Source of the DNA: Phymorhynchus buccinoides | Lineage: Eukaryota; Mollusca; Gastropoda; Neogastropoda; Raphitomidae | Reading direction: 5' to 3' | NCBI GenBank assembly: GCA_017654935.2 | Contig: CM065711.1 | Location: 37,138,575 to 37,202,574, forward strand | DNA length: 64,000 nucleotides | Part shown: piece after piece, positions 44,311-56,162 of the stretch | How the letters are laid out: every line of letters begins with the position of its first letter | How positions within the stretch are numbered: the stretch's first letter is position 1 | Program-made: the position numbers and the translations under genes | Notes under the pieces: model-generated | Database searches by the model: none | Told to the model about the DNA's origin: nothing | What the model saw: the letters and a program-made list of their open reading frames with translations, nothing else

Positions 44311-45086
44311 CACATCACATCACGTCACATATTACTACAAAACAAGATAAATCTTATTGACGTGTCTTTATCATTACATCTATGTAGGCCCATTTAAAAC
44401 AAATCATAACTTTTCTCATCATTTCTCATGCCCATCACGCATGTCCGAAAGTATGCACACATCCGGGATCGGACTCATCAAAGCGCATGCCACCTGGGAC
44501 CAATCCCCCAACTGAACCTCGGACCCAAAGAATCGGCCAACTACAACGATAGGCGTGGGTCTGGTTTTCAGTTTTCACTGATCTTTTCGCTGCATTCAGC
44601 CAACGCATTGCGCTTTTGGGAGGAGTTCAAATGAGAAAAGTACTTGTAAGATTTTTCTCCCCGTGGGGATACCGGGGGGCCTCTTTCGTAAAATAGTTCC
44701 CCCACCTTCTGGAAGTTTTGTGCTTGTAGCTTCCTCTAATCTGTCACTCTCTTTGACTCTGCCTTTTTTTTCCTTTGCTTTCTATCATCTACTATCTTTC
44801 TGACTTATTGGCCCCATTCTCCTGCCTTTTTTCAAAACAAATCTTCCAGATAATTTTTCTCCTTTGAGCTCCTCCGAAATCGGAATGTGTCGGCTGTACG
44901 CAGCGGGGAGACCAGTAAAAACTGAAAACCGGACACATATGTACCTTACCAATTATGGCCATATGGCATGGAAACGGAGAAGAAGTCAGATTTTTTAGGG
45001 GGTGGGGGGAAGGCTTGAGAATGGGCTAAAAGTCAGAAAAATAGTACCGGTCGATGATATTAAGAAAAGGAAATGGCAAAGTAAAA
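44311..45086. other. Spacer with a dispersed-repeat tail
   Basis: CCTCCGAAATCGGAATGTGT and GCAGCGGGGAGACCAGTAAA (44870-44925) are a diverged copy of the sequence at 12556-12600 and 21136-21180. No gene seen. Confidence 0.4.
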
Positions 45087-45268
45087 TTCTCAAAATGGAT
45101 TTGTTCTCAATATGTCTGCGCATGTGCGAAGAGTTATGGATAGGGTTAGGGTTAGGGATAGGTGTAGGGTCAATTTAGTGTCGAATACACAGAAAATAAA
45201 ATGTGAATGTACGTCATGATCGTCTTCGCACATGCGCAGACATGTTGAGAACAAATCCATTTTGAGAA
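45087..45268. mobile_element. MITE with 45-bp TIRs and internal telomere-like repeat
   Basis: TTCTCAAAATGGATTTGTTC at 45087 is inverted at 45249-45268. The 45-bp arms differ at one base by eye. GGGTTAGGGTTAGGG lies at 45143-45157 next to the left arm. Non-coding. Confidence 0.92.
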
Positions 45269-45433
45269 CGCCACACCGGTGTCTAAAGGGCCGACCCACT
45301 TGTCCAACTGCGATCCAACTATCCGACTGCGATCCAACTACGGCATTTGTGATGCGTGATTCTCGTGACACACTATACCGTCTAAATGAATATGATGAAA
45401 TCCTACTAATATGAAATAGTGAGGCTAAGAGAG

Positions 45434-45630
45434 AGGATATGGTGAAATAAATAGGGGGTAGGAACTTCTCGTAAATTAACTCCCTTGCTTTACCAAAGTT
45501 ATTTATGGCACCGATTCGCCTGCAAAGTGAAAGTAGTTGCCACAACAATACAGATCCATAAATAACTTTGGTAAAGCAAGGGAGTTAATTTACGAGAAGT
45601 TCCTACGCCTTATTTATTTCACTATATCCT
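45434..45630. repeat. Near-perfect 75-bp inverted repeat, 47-bp loop
   Basis: 45434-45508 and 45556-45630 are inverted copies (AACTCCCTTGCTTTACCAAA and TTTGGTAAAGCAAGGGAGTT) with only about three mismatches, near the outer ends. Such arms would form a stable hairpin. Confidence 0.93.
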
Positions 45631-45954
45631 ACTAGTTTCATTAACTACGCCTATATATATTTGTAGTCTTCAATATGAAATGTGGATGATTTCATTTGGA
45701 AATAATGAATATGGATATTTCTGATGAAATATCCGTGTTTCTGCGTCAGACACTTAACCCCTTGATTGCTACCAATGTCATCAGATGAAGAGGAATAACC
45801 CTGATATGCTGGCTTTTGCTCTAACATATTCAAGAGAGTAATATCCCCAGACCATTTTCTCAGATTGGCTCTATCTGATCAGTTGTCTTTTTCATGTCAT
45901 GATTTGCCCAAAGATTTTTTTCTTTATTTTTCTCTGGCAGTCAAGGGGTTGCAA
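45631..45954. other. AT-rich spacer
   Basis: No feature seen. Confidence 0.35.
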
Positions 45955-46205
45955 TCAGATTTGTGTACTGGGACAAAGACTGTATAGGGGAAGATAAGTA
46001 TCCGGTCTCTTTTTCCCTATATGAGTAGTGAGGACAGAAACACTGGTTATGTCCCTTTTAAACAGGACACATTTTACACGTCCATAGGCCAGTTGAATTC
46101 TCCGTTCAAGTTCCAGTCTGAGTTTTTGGATAGCCTGCACTGTGAATAGTGTACTGTCCCCACTAACGATAACTCTATCAGCCCGGTTCGCCGAGCTCTT
46201 AAGTA
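45955..46205 (-). mobile_element. Diverged inverted relative of the 149-559 TIR element
   Basis: Reverse complement has GTTTCTGTCCTCACTACTCA and CGAACCGGGCTGATAGAGTT, both present in order-shuffled form in 149-559. Highly diverged, boundaries approximate. Confidence 0.55.
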
Positions 46206-46364
46206 GTCCATCTTACCCTTTTAGAATATCTTTGACTGGGATACAGTGAACGAAAATGGCAGGATTTCATGAGAATCATTGAAATAGTAGGGTTGTTTTT
46301 TAACAGAATCATGCCTCACAGACACGTCGTCACATTTGGATAATCGTACGACTGAAACTGGATG

Positions 46365-46499
46365 CTTTAAAGACCCACCACGTCACGTGTCACAATCATG
46401 GTTTCCACGTGTTTTCCCTCTTATAGCTGGTAAGAAATCTTAAGAAATCTCCCAAGCATAAGAGGGAATTTGACACGTGACGTGGGGGGTCTTTAAAGA
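46365..46499. mobile_element. Short MITE with CACGTGTCA-type TIRs
   Basis: CTTTAAAGACCCACCACGTC at 46365 is inverted at 46479-46498 (GACGTGGGGGGTCTTTAAAG). The left-centre contains CCCTCTTATAGCTGGTAAGA, also seen inverted at 29370-29395. Confidence 0.85.
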
Positions 46500-46709
46500 C
46501 ATTATGAGCGAACATCGTTTCATAGACATTCATATGCTGTTTCTTAACCAATAAACTTCACCATAAAACGATGCACAATTTAGAAGGAAAAAAAGCAACA
46601 ACAACAAAGACCTAAAACAGACCATATTGTAAACAACAGAAAAAAAGTAGCTTAATTTAAGTACCCGCCCCCTCGCCACTGAAAAAAAAAGTATGAGCAA
46701 TAACGTTTC

Positions 46710-46805
46710 ATAATAATAATAATAATAATGATTATTTATATAGCGCCTATTCTCTGATTTAGGGCTCTAAGCGCTTTACATATTTAATACAAATACAACA
46801 TAGAA
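46710..46805 (-). mobile_element. CR1/L2-like 3' tail with (ATT)n
   Basis: Minus strand TGTAAAGCGCTTAGAGCCCT, then AGGCGCTATATAAATAATC and ATT repeats, inserted in a diverged tandem unit. Confidence 0.8.
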
Positions 46806-46930
46806 TATAATTATCTTATACAATCAGAACATGACGAACATACATACATTTTACATGAGTAGAATATAGAAAAGTACATATATACAAATGAACAAAAACG
46901 CATATCTTGAAAAAGGTACACAACCTACAG

Positions 46931-47065
<135 letters not shown>

Positions 47066-47341
47066 CACATACGTTGCCTCTAAAACCAACAAAATTCATC
47101 AAAAACCATACACAACTTTTTAAAAATAAAAAATTTGTACAGACCACATTGTATACAAGAGGGGGGAAAAGTAGTTAAATTATATCACTATCACCTCCGA
47201 AAACAAGATGGTATGAGCAACACAGTTTCATAAACTATGCGTTGCCTTTGAACCAATGAAATTCATCATAAAACAATGCACAGTTTTAAAATAAAAACAA
47301 CAACAAACGGACCACATTGTAAACAACAGAGAGACAAAAAA

Positions 47342-47742
47342 GTAGTTAAACCAAAGATATTGTAATGGGAATAAGAAAGACAATTGGAGAGTTACGGCGA
47401 GCCGGGCTGATAGGGTTATCGTTCGTAATCCCATTAACAATGGCGGTTCTATCCAAAGACTGGAATTTTAATCAACGGGGTTTTTTTAAATACCAGATTC
47501 AAATTTCAGTGCTTGGGCAAACCATTTACTGTTTTCCTGAAGACAAAGAAAGGTAAGGCAGCTGCAAATACGGCCAGAAAATCTAAGAAACAGTAACAAC
47601 CAGTGTTACATTACTGCTGATGTTCATGGTTCAAGGGAGGGGGGGGGGGGCATAATCAGGGTTTCTGTCCTCACTACTCATATAGGGGGGGAATGGCCGC
47701 TTGTCTGTCTTATTCCCATTACAGTGTCTTTGGTTAAACTAC
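47342..47742. mobile_element. TIR element, copy 2 of 149-559
   Basis: Same ends. It differs from copy 1 by several substitutions, a G/T-run change at 47476-47488 and loss of about 10 bp near the poly-G run. Confidence 0.7.
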
Positions 47743-47850
47743 ATCACCACCACCACCACCACCACCACCACTATGCCACCACCGAAAAAAGACGGTATGA
47801 GCAACATCGTTTCATAAACTATACATTGTCTCTTAACCAATTAAATACAT

Positions 47851-47978
47851 AAATCAAATCAAATCAAATCAAATAGGTTTTTATTGCCATTACCATACAT
47901 AAGCCTTTATGGTAAGGGGATACTGTCAAATAACATATATCATTTTTGTAGGCAGATAAAGAAAATCAGTCTATAATT
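47851..47978 (-). mobile_element. LINE 3' end with 13-bp TSD, copy 2 of 671-798
   Basis: Same 13-bp flanks (47838-47850 and 47979-47991), so this insertion predates the duplication. Confidence 0.8.
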
Positions 47979-47991
47979 CAATTAAATACAT

Positions 47992-49339
47992 AATAAAACC
48001 ATACACCACAATTTTAAAAACCCAAACCCGGACCATATTGTAGACAACAACAAAAACGTAGAGGGGCAGGGGGTGTGGCTAAGCTACATGATGGCCAAAA
48101 CAAAATGATAAATACGCCTAAATTGAAGCTGTAAACAGCAAGCAACATGGTAAACAGAAAATCGTATTAAGACTATTGTAGAGGAGATGCCTTGCCCAGG
48201 GTAAATCCCCATTCTCTTGGCCAAAATAGTTTGAGGAATGTTGTTGGCATTGTGGAAGGTCCCCAAAGGCCAACCAATCCTTTCGGCTGCGGGGGCTAGA
48301 GCCAGTGCATACACCACCCCCTAGTTTTTATTAGTGTCATATAAAACCTTGTATTGGTTTTAAAGGGCAATAAACATTGATTCTGATTCTCATTCTAGTC
48401 TTCCACCATGATTTTCCAGTAATGTAGAAAGTTATGTGGTGTACATCTCTCACTTTACTGTTTGCCCTAACCACAGGCTAATGCCAACCAGCTTTGTTTG
48501 TTGGCTTACCCTGGCTAAACCAAAGAGTCTATAGTTTACTATACACTCTTTGGCTAAACTACTCAATCAGGGCTGCCTGCAACCCACCCATTTGCTGTTG
48601 TTCCATTAGATCTCATACATTTTGTTGCATTTTGAATTGTGCTTTTTTTTTCTTCTTTTTTTTTCCGATGGGTTTTTATTAACCTTGTAAATATTTTTAA
48701 TGCACGTGTGCTCTATACCTTTAATCTTCTATGCCATATTATAACCGTTCAATGTATTTTATTGCATGCTTAATGTCAATGTCTATGTTATAATCGTGGC
48801 ACCTGGAGGCAATTTCTCTTTTCAGAGATAATAAAGATGTTTTGATTTGATTTTATTTTATTTGTATTTGTCCCTGGAAACAGTTCAAAATGGCACCCTG
48901 TCCCTGGAATCCACTTTTCTGTCTGGTGTCCCTGGAAACTGAGTAGAATCAAAAGTTTGTAGACGCAGTCACTTGTCTTGTTAGCTTAACCTTACTTTTG
49001 AATACAAGAAATCCCCAAAACAACAGACACTGTTGAACGTTTATTAACAGACACGTTATGCATAGGCTACTGAACACCGGAGGATCTTGATTATTTGTAG
49101 CACATTGGCACCGGACATTATCAAGAAGACTGAAAAGAAAAAGTCCAGTCGCAAAACTTTTGCTACATCACAAACTAACCAAAAGTCTTCATTTTGACCC
49201 AAATACATGACATTGTGATGTTTGTCCCTGGAAATAAGTCTTGGTCCCTGGTTTTTTTGAAGCAGTGTGTCCCTGGAAACTGCAACATGGGGTAGGCAGC
49301 CCTTGTCAAGGGTTCATCCCAACAGCGAAAGCACTTGAA
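47992..49339. other. Gene-free spacer, copy 2 of 812-2161
   Basis: Same retroelement tails, hairpin (now imperfect) and GTCCCTGGAAA clusters as copy 1. Confidence 0.55.
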
Positions 49340-49724
49340 TGTGCCACCCCCCATGCATTTCTCGGTTAATTGTATTTTTCTGTTTTTGCCTTTCTTACCA
49401 TACATAAAGCTGTATTTTAGGAACATTTTTAGCTAATTACCTTTTTAGAATACTAACCCTAACCCTAACCCTACCCCTAAACCTAACCCTACCCCCCACT
49501 ATGTACTGCAGTACACCGCGATTTGTCACAGTTGTGGTTCGTTGCGTTTTTCCGTCTTATACGGTGGGGGGTAGGGTTAGGGTTAGGGCTAGGGTTAGGG
49601 TTAGGGTTAGTATTCCAAAAAGGTTATTAGCTAAAAATGTTCCTAAAATACAGCTTTATGTATGGTAAGAAAGGCAATAACGGAAAAATACAATTAACCG
49701 AGAAATGATAGGGGGGGTGGCACA
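49340..49724. mobile_element. Telomere-motif foldback, copy 2 of 2162-2546
   Basis: Same arms and TTAGGG-like runs. Differences are one C fewer in the left C-run and AGAAATGATAGG in place of AGATAGATAGG in the right arm. Confidence 0.85.
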
Positions 49725-50557
49725 TCTTGACCTTTTATTACCCTGTCACGTGGGCAGCCACACTCCGTCTTCGGGAGAACGTCAACCAGTGATGAAAGCT
49801 ATTTTTGTTCATAAAGAATGAATATAAAACAATAGACCATGTCATCAGCAATGAAAATCATAAACAATTGACCATAAACATTGTTCTTATCATGTCCTTT
49901 TTTTACAAACAGGCACAGGCACAAATACAGACGACCTCGGCTAACGCCTCAACAGAGGTGTTACAAACAAAATGCCATGCCAGATAAAAGCACTCCCAGT
50001 TGATGCTGAGTTCCCTTTCCTCTTCTTCCTACTGAAATCTCCCCCCCCCCCCCCCACCTCCATCATCCACCCCCCAATTTTATTATTTTTGACAGGGTTT
50101 TTTTTTCGGTATTCAATCCCAGGAAGATCACTGCGGTCAGATGCGTGCTTGAAGGAAAAGCATTAGATATTTCCCAGTTCGAAATAGGGTCTATCACAAA
50201 ACTGCCAGCCTGTTGATTATGTGATTGGGCCTGATCGCATGACCAGTGACGCATTTGTTCAAAACTACCCATTAGCTCTTTTCTCTCTGTTTTACCTTAG
50301 ACTTTCCATTGTGGTTATCAAGATAACTGTGAGGTCAATCCGATACAGGGACTTTTAAATCATCAGAATCAATGCACTTACATGAAATATACTAAGTCTA
50401 ATTATATTTAGAACATACTACCTACGCCCAAGCAAAACGTTTGAAAAAATAGTTTGTTTTTTAATTACCTTTCCTTATTTCCATAATTATTGTGTGCTAT
50501 ATCCAATGAAGAACTGTGGGAGGAGAAACGAGGACCAGGGAGATGTCTTTCTAGCTT

Positions 50558-53500
50558 TTACTCTGCCATATTTTCCTCAGCATTCAAGTTAGATTCTTCC
50601 TCGAAGGAGTATGGAATATTCACGGTATCTACAAACCTCAGAATCGCTCTCTTCTCTATTTTTGCAGACGCGATGCAGATTTTGGTCAGTGTCCAAATGG
50701 CTGCCGGCTGCCACTTAGGTACCTCAGTTTGAAACTTCCCCAGCATTCTCTGCTCCCTTTGTTCCATGCGGTGTCTTTCCCACTGTTCCAGCAGACCGTT
50801 CAAAGTGTACAGGAAAGGATTCAGTGCGGAGTTGACCGGCAGAACGAAGATGGCTGTCCACACGTTGACCTGGACAGGGATGGGGATTCCGTGGAAAGCC
50901 AGAAGGCCCATGACCCCCACTGGACACCAGCAGCAGAAGTCGGTGAAAACGACCAGAAACAGGCGACGTGCCAGAGTCATGTCCTTGTCTCGCTGTTGTT
51001 GACCTCCGATGGCTTTCCTGGCTTGACGCACAGCTCTGTAGATCAGAACCTGGCCCACAGAGATGAAGAGGAAAATGGCGAAATTGACGACGATGAAAAT
51101 GCTGAAAGCGTACGTCTGGCCAGAGTAAGGTTGCTGGGTGATGGGCAAAGGAAGGCAGATGCCGTTCAGCCCGTAGAACTCCATCTCCAGAATTAAAGGC
51201 AATATGGCCAGGACGATGCCAAGGATCCAGATCACACCACAAATGATGGCAGCAAACTTAGAACTCGGATGGAGATCGCGTTTGAAAGGAAAGCAGATAA
51301 CAATGACCCGGTCCACGGTGATCATGCAAATGAGAAGAATGGACACTTCGCTGGAAATGAAGGAGATGCAGCCTGCTATGGTGCAAGCTGCACTGCTGAT
51401 CCACTGAGCTTCCCTGGCCACATAGTTGTCCTGGAACCTGCTGTCAGCCACGCCAATCATGGCCAGGTAGACCCCCATCAGAAAGTCTGCAGCGCACAGG
51501 TTCTTCAGCAGAATACCTGATGCCGACACTGAACCTCGCATATCAGTAGCAACTCTGTATGTAAGGACGCCTGCATTGCCCACAACAGCCAGTGCAGAGA
51601 CCATCCAGAGGAACACCCTGAAGAAATTCTGAGCCAGCAGATCGTCACAAGTGGACAGTTCATCAACCGGAGCACGGCACTGCACTGGGTGAGAATGGAA
51701 ATATCGGCAGCATAATTTGGACTGATCTGTGAACAAGAACTCCAAAGCTTTTAGTCCCTGAAAAGATCCCTGGTTATAATTTTGAAGGGGGTTGTCTCTT
51801 AAATCAAGGGACTGGAGGTTGGTCATAGAGTGGAACATCTTATCAGGGATGCTGAAAAGATTTGTGTTAGTGATTGTGAGACGTTTTAGTGAGGTCAGCT
51901 CGCCTGAATCCATTAGTGTGTTGAAGATATCACTCAGTGCTTTTCCGATAGGATTGCTGGAGAGATTTAAGTGAAGAAGACCAGAGAGCTTGTGAAAATG
52001 AACAGAGGTTAGTTCTATAATATAATTAAAACTGAGATCCAAGACTTGGAGATGAGGCATGTTATTGAGATGGACTTTACTTACATCACAATATGACAGG
52101 TTGAGAAAAAAGAGATATTCCATGACGTGAATGTTTTCCAATGACACGTTCACTGCATGGCTGAGGTCCAAGTATCGTACATGGAGATGTTGCAGGGGGT
52201 TGATCATCTCTGAACAAGTGAAGGCATGCCCTTCGCACGTGCAGCTGTGTTCTTGCGGACAAGGCATGTCACAAAAAGTCTCATCATCCATGTAAGGACA
52301 ATGATAAATGCCATCACATAAATAGTCCTTGTGAACGCAGTTCCCTTCCCCTTTACACCTGTAGTACCCTGGACATAAGATATCACCATCAGGAATGTTC
52401 TCATCTTCTCCGTGGACACAGTCTTTTTCTCTGTTGTTGATCAGGAATGATGGGATACACAGTCCATTCACACATTCATAAAAACCATCAGGACATTCGT
52501 CAGAGACAGGATTCATTCTTGACATGCCATAGCCATCCAGCTCCACACTCCCAGTGCCCAGAAAACCAGGCATAAACTGTGGAGAAGCAAACTGATTTTT
52601 ACAAGTGGTAATCATATCTGTGATATACCCCGGGACGCAACCGATGCCAGAACAAAGGTAGTTGCCTTGACACTCAGAACAGTACTGTTCGTCACTTTCG
52701 TCTGAACAGTCTAGCACTCCGTCGCATCGTTTCCCGGCTGGAATTCTTTGAGAACTTCTGCAGACAAACGTCGACTCCAGCAAAAGATCAAACTGGGGTT
52801 TGTGACAGATGGTCTCATCGCTGTTGTCAGCGCAGTCAGCGTTGCCGTCACACAGGAGGGAATAGTGAACCGGGGGACCAAAGCGGCATGGGAACAAAGG
52901 AAGGTTGCATGGAGACCATTGCAGGCTGTGGTCATTGTCGAGTTGTCCCAAGTGGTCATTGTCGAGTTGTCCCCAGTAGCACTGGTGAAATGTCTGAACC
53001 ACAGAGCCATCAGAACACCTTTTTGTAGGGAACTGGTCTGGCTGTTGTGATGCTTCCTCAAGACTGATCTTTTGCGGAGATTTGAATTGAGTTGGTTGAC
53101 CCGCTTTGGGTCGCATGCAGATGTAGCCATGTATATAACTTGTAAGTGACTGGCACTCAACAGACTCAATAGAAGGCTTGGGTGAAATGAACAAAGCTCC
53201 ACAATCGTATGAAGTGCCAGACCTCTGCAGCAACTGCTGTTCGTAAGCGATGCTACCTCCTGGACCCCCCCACTGCCACATGAACCGATACATATTTCCT
53301 GTGTGTTCAGAGACTGGCCTGAACTTCCTTATTCCTACAACAGCGTGTAAGTATCCACTTTTGCGGATCAGATTAGTTGCAATTTCTATTCCTTTCTTAT
53401 CGGGTAGTTCAGCTAAGGACGCATTGTACTTGGAACGACATGTTTTTTCAGCTTGGCGGGGGACTGTTTTATAGCCTGGAATGCTGATGAATTTGGCTTT

Positions 53501-54487
53501 GAGGCAGTGATCGTTGTAAGGAAACCAGTCCCCACAGCCCTCCTCAGTGTAGCTACAGTTCAGTTCATCTTCTCCCTGTTTGCAGTGACGCACACCATCA
53601 CACATGATTGCTTTAGGCAACGGTGCCCTGCCCTGACAGCGATATGTAACGTAACTATCTCTAGGCTTATGATCTTTAAAAAACCTTGGAGTCGGTAACA
53701 GTGCTTTTGGATGCGTTGTAAAACTGATATTGAAAGAAGATTTCGGGGAATTCCACAGTATGCCTACAGTCAAGGAAACTCGAATAGTTATCAAGTCTCC
53801 TCTCAGCATCAATGGGGTGAGAGAATCAACATTATGTTTTGTGATGCTCTTCATGATTTCACGTTGACCAGAGATGACCAGCAAAGTGTCTTTAAAGAAC
53901 ATTTCAACGTGATGAAATTCTAACACACAGCCGTGGTCTGGAGGAAGAACCAGTACCCAGTTGAATTCCCTCACACAGTTTGCATTTTTAAAGTTTGGCA
54001 CCAGAGATCCTGATGTCACGTTTCTTAAAGTGATGGTTTTGGGCAAGCATAGTTCATCCTGGCCAGAATTCAACAAATCTGGTGTGGTGGTTTCAAATGA
54101 AGAACTCGTATAATGTTGGACCCACCTTATTTGTTTGTGTATTTCTGAGTCATTTCCACCTTGAATGGTCGAAGATAAACCAACAGGGTCTTTGACGACA
54201 AGAAATGAAAACAGCGGCATCTCAGTGCTGGCACTAGTCTGGGTTCTAAATTGTTCCAAGGATTTGCTGCTCAATATTCCAACTTCATCCACACCTGTGC
54301 TCCTTACGAAGCCATTAGAGTGTTTAGGAGCAGTATCCAATGTTGTGTTTGTAGTTCTTTTTGGTAGATTTGTGGTGTTTGTTTCTGATATGGTAGAAGT
54401 AGTGGGTAAGAGCTGCGCCAAAGAAGATTCTGCTGCTCTGTATAGAGGTCTGTTGCTTTCAGATGGCTTTCCCGTTGTCTCTGGCAT
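50558..54487 (-). CDS. GRL101-like multidomain G-protein coupled receptor, large 3' exon (copy 2)
   Basis: Intact 1309-codon frame with the same domain order as 3378-7307: stalk, CUB-like, LDL-receptor class A, C-type lectin, more class A modules, cysteine cap, leucine-rich repeats, seven helices. By direct comparison it differs at three bases: 51445 (Asp1015 here, Tyr in copy 1), 52557 (Gly644 here, Asp in copy 1) and 53120 (synonymous, Ile456). Asp1015 follows helix 2 in a GVADSRF context that matches the conserved Asp of glycoprotein-hormone and relaxin-type receptors, so this copy holds the likely ancestral residue. The splice arrangement upstream is the same. A surface receptor role is inferred from domains; no ligand is known. 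Confidence 0.93.
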   Translation of the reverse strand: MPETTGKPSESNRPLYRAAESSLAQLLPTTSTISETNTTNLPKRTTNTTLDTAPKHSNGFVRSTGVDEVGILSSKSLEQFRTQTSASTEMPLFSFLVVKDPVGLSSTIQGGNDSEIHKQIRWVQHYTSSSFETTTPDLLNSGQDELCLPKTITLRNVTSGSLVPNFKNANCVREFNWVLVLPPDHGCVLEFHHVEMFFKDTLLVISGQREIMKSITKHNVDSLTPLMLRGDLITIRVSLTVGILWNSPKSSFNISFTTHPKALLPTPRFFKDHKPRDSYVTYRCQGRAPLPKAIMCDGVRHCKQGEDELNCSYTEEGCGDWFPYNDHCLKAKFISIPGYKTVPRQAEKTCRSKYNASLAELPDKKGIEIATNLIRKSGYLHAVVGIRKFRPVSEHTGNMYRFMWQWGGPGGSIAYEQQLLQRSGTSYDCGALFISPKPSIESVECQSLTSYIHGYICMRPKAGQPTQFKSPQKISLEEASQQPDQFPTKRCSDGSVVQTFHQCYWGQLDNDHLGQLDNDHSLQWSPCNLPLFPCRFGPPVHYSLLCDGNADCADNSDETICHKPQFDLLLESTFVCRSSQRIPAGKRCDGVLDCSDESDEQYCSECQGNYLCSGIGCVPGYITDMITTCKNQFASPQFMPGFLGTGSVELDGYGMSRMNPVSDECPDGFYECVNGLCIPSFLINNREKDCVHGEDENIPDGDILCPGYYRCKGEGNCVHKDYLCDGIYHCPYMDDETFCDMPCPQEHSCTCEGHAFTCSEMINPLQHLHVRYLDLSHAVNVSLENIHVMEYLFFLNLSYCDVSKVHLNNMPHLQVLDLSFNYIIELTSVHFHKLSGLLHLNLSSNPIGKALSDIFNTLMDSGELTSLKRLTITNTNLFSIPDKMFHSMTNLQSLDLRDNPLQNYNQGSFQGLKALEFLFTDQSKLCCRYFHSHPVQCRAPVDELSTCDDLLAQNFFRVFLWMVSALAVVGNAGVLTYRVATDMRGSVSASGILLKNLCAADFLMGVYLAMIGVADSRFQDNYVAREAQWISSAACTIAGCISFISSEVSILLICMITVDRVIVICFPFKRDLHPSSKFAAIICGVIWILGIVLAILPLILEMEFYGLNGICLPLPITQQPYSGQTYAFSIFIVVNFAIFLFISVGQVLIYRAVRQARKAIGGQQQRDKDMTLARRLFLVVFTDFCCWCPVGVMGLLAFHGIPIPVQVNVWTAIFVLPVNSALNPFLYTLNGLLEQWERHRMEQREQRMLGKFQTEVPKWQPAAIWTLTKICIASAKIEKRAILRFVDTVNIPYSFEEESNLNAEENMAE

Positions 54488-54638
54488 GCCTGAAGTAGAA
54501 ATAGTACATTGTAAGAACGGGGAATGTGTCTTCTTTCTTGAAATAGGTTCACTTCATCCGAGTTGTTCCTTGCTTTTGAAATAGCAGAAAAGGAAATCCT
54601 AGTGTGCAAGGACGAAGATTCTGTTGATGTAGGCCTAC

Positions 54639-54735
54639 CTTCAAGTGCGGTTTTCGCACCTGACTCAACAAATGTTCCTAGTTTCCCAGCATCAGAACTC
54701 ACGGATTTCACAAAAAATCCGTTGGGTTTCATGCT
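54639..54735 (-). CDS. Probable upstream coding exon of the receptor (copy 2)
   Basis: Same acceptor, donor and phase-1 fit as 7459-7555, with identical sequence. The intron is 54490-54638. Confidence 0.55.
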
Positions 54736-54985
54736 CTGAAAAGTGGATGCTTCTAACTAACTTTTATCTGAACTCTCTTCAGCATTCATCATTGTGTCGA
54801 TTATGAATTGGATGCATTTGTGGTGATGGGTGGAGGTGGATGATATGGAATTGGGTGATGGTGTGTGTGTTGGGGAGGAGGGTGTACAGTCCATAAATAT
54901 GCAAGTGGTGTTCACAAACTATGCGGAAGCGTGCAGTTTTATGTGCGTGTTAGAGGGGGTGTGTAGTGCATATGAGAGAGAGAGT

Positions 54986-54986
<1 letters not shown>

Positions 54987-55060
<74 letters not shown>

Positions 55061-55123
55061 GCGTGCGCGCGTGTGCGTGCGTGCGTGTGCGTGCGTGCGT
55101 GCGTGCGTGCGTGTGTGTGTGTG
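54987..55123 (+). repeat. (TG)n/(CGTG)n microsatellite (copy 2)
   Basis: Shorter TG run and more CG-containing tetramers than 7811-7948. Confidence 0.95.
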
Positions 55124-55232
55124 TTATCTTTTGTAACCGTTTTCAATTGTTGAATTAATTTTGTATTTGCTTGATTTGCTTCAAGTCCTCCATGCCCCAA
55201 AAGGGGTCAAAGGATTAAACAATCTTTGAATC

Positions 55233-55358
<126 letters not shown>

Positions 55359-55689
55359 GTTGTGCATGAATAAGCTTTACTCATAATCTTATATCTGTGA
55401 TATATGTTACTTCTCGTATGCATTGTGTTTATTTATTGTATGTTTTAATGTGACAGCAAACAAAATTTCCTTGTTCATTTTAATGGGGATAATAAATATT
55501 GATTGATTGATTGATTGACTGATTCTCTTTGGCTGATTGTCGAGAATATGACAAACTGGCAGCAATGCACAGGTCAGCAAGAGGAAGGGTGAGCCTTGTG
55601 TGGCGCTGTACTGTGGGAGGAGGCTTCATGGTGGTGTTTCGATGTCTGTGGTGTTTGCCAGTCACAGACAGAATGAGCAGTGCGAACGA

Positions 55690-55892
55690 ACGAAAATGGT
55701 GTTTTACGTCCTCTCTGTCTGGAACACACACATATGGGACATTTGTAGATACAAAGATTGTGGGAACAATACTGGAGGCAATGCCCGGAGGCAGTGCAAC
55801 ACCAGTAAAGTCCCGATTTTTTAACAATGCAGATAGGTGTAGCGGTAACCACGCATCGGTTAAACCTCATCGGCTATGGTACTGCCACAAGT
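55690..55892 (-). mobile_element. SINE family A, copy 2 of 8510-8712
   Basis: Same position and orientation in the duplication. About six substitutions relative to copy 1, several of them (ACACCAGTAAAGTCC) closer to the family pattern. Confidence 0.75.
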
Positions 55893-56003
55893 TGTTTGTG
55901 TATCATATAATGAGCAGTGCCCAATACTGGTCAACGTTTATAGCTAATCTATCTCTCTGTGTCTTTAAGACCCTGTCTCTGTCTTTGTCTATGTCTCTGT
56001 TTC

Positions 56004-56025
56004 TCTCTCTGTCTCTCTCTCTCTA

Positions 56026-56067
<42 letters not shown>
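56004..56067 (+). repeat. (CT)n microsatellite (copy 2)
   Basis: Counterpart of 8820-8888, with different interruptions. Confidence 0.9.
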
Positions 56068-56071
<4 letters not shown>

Positions 56072-56162
56072 ACTGTCTTACCTATACTTATAACCTTTGT
56101 ATTGAGAAATACTGTTATTACCAATTATTTAAAGCTGCCAATACCGACCTATCTCTATCTTG

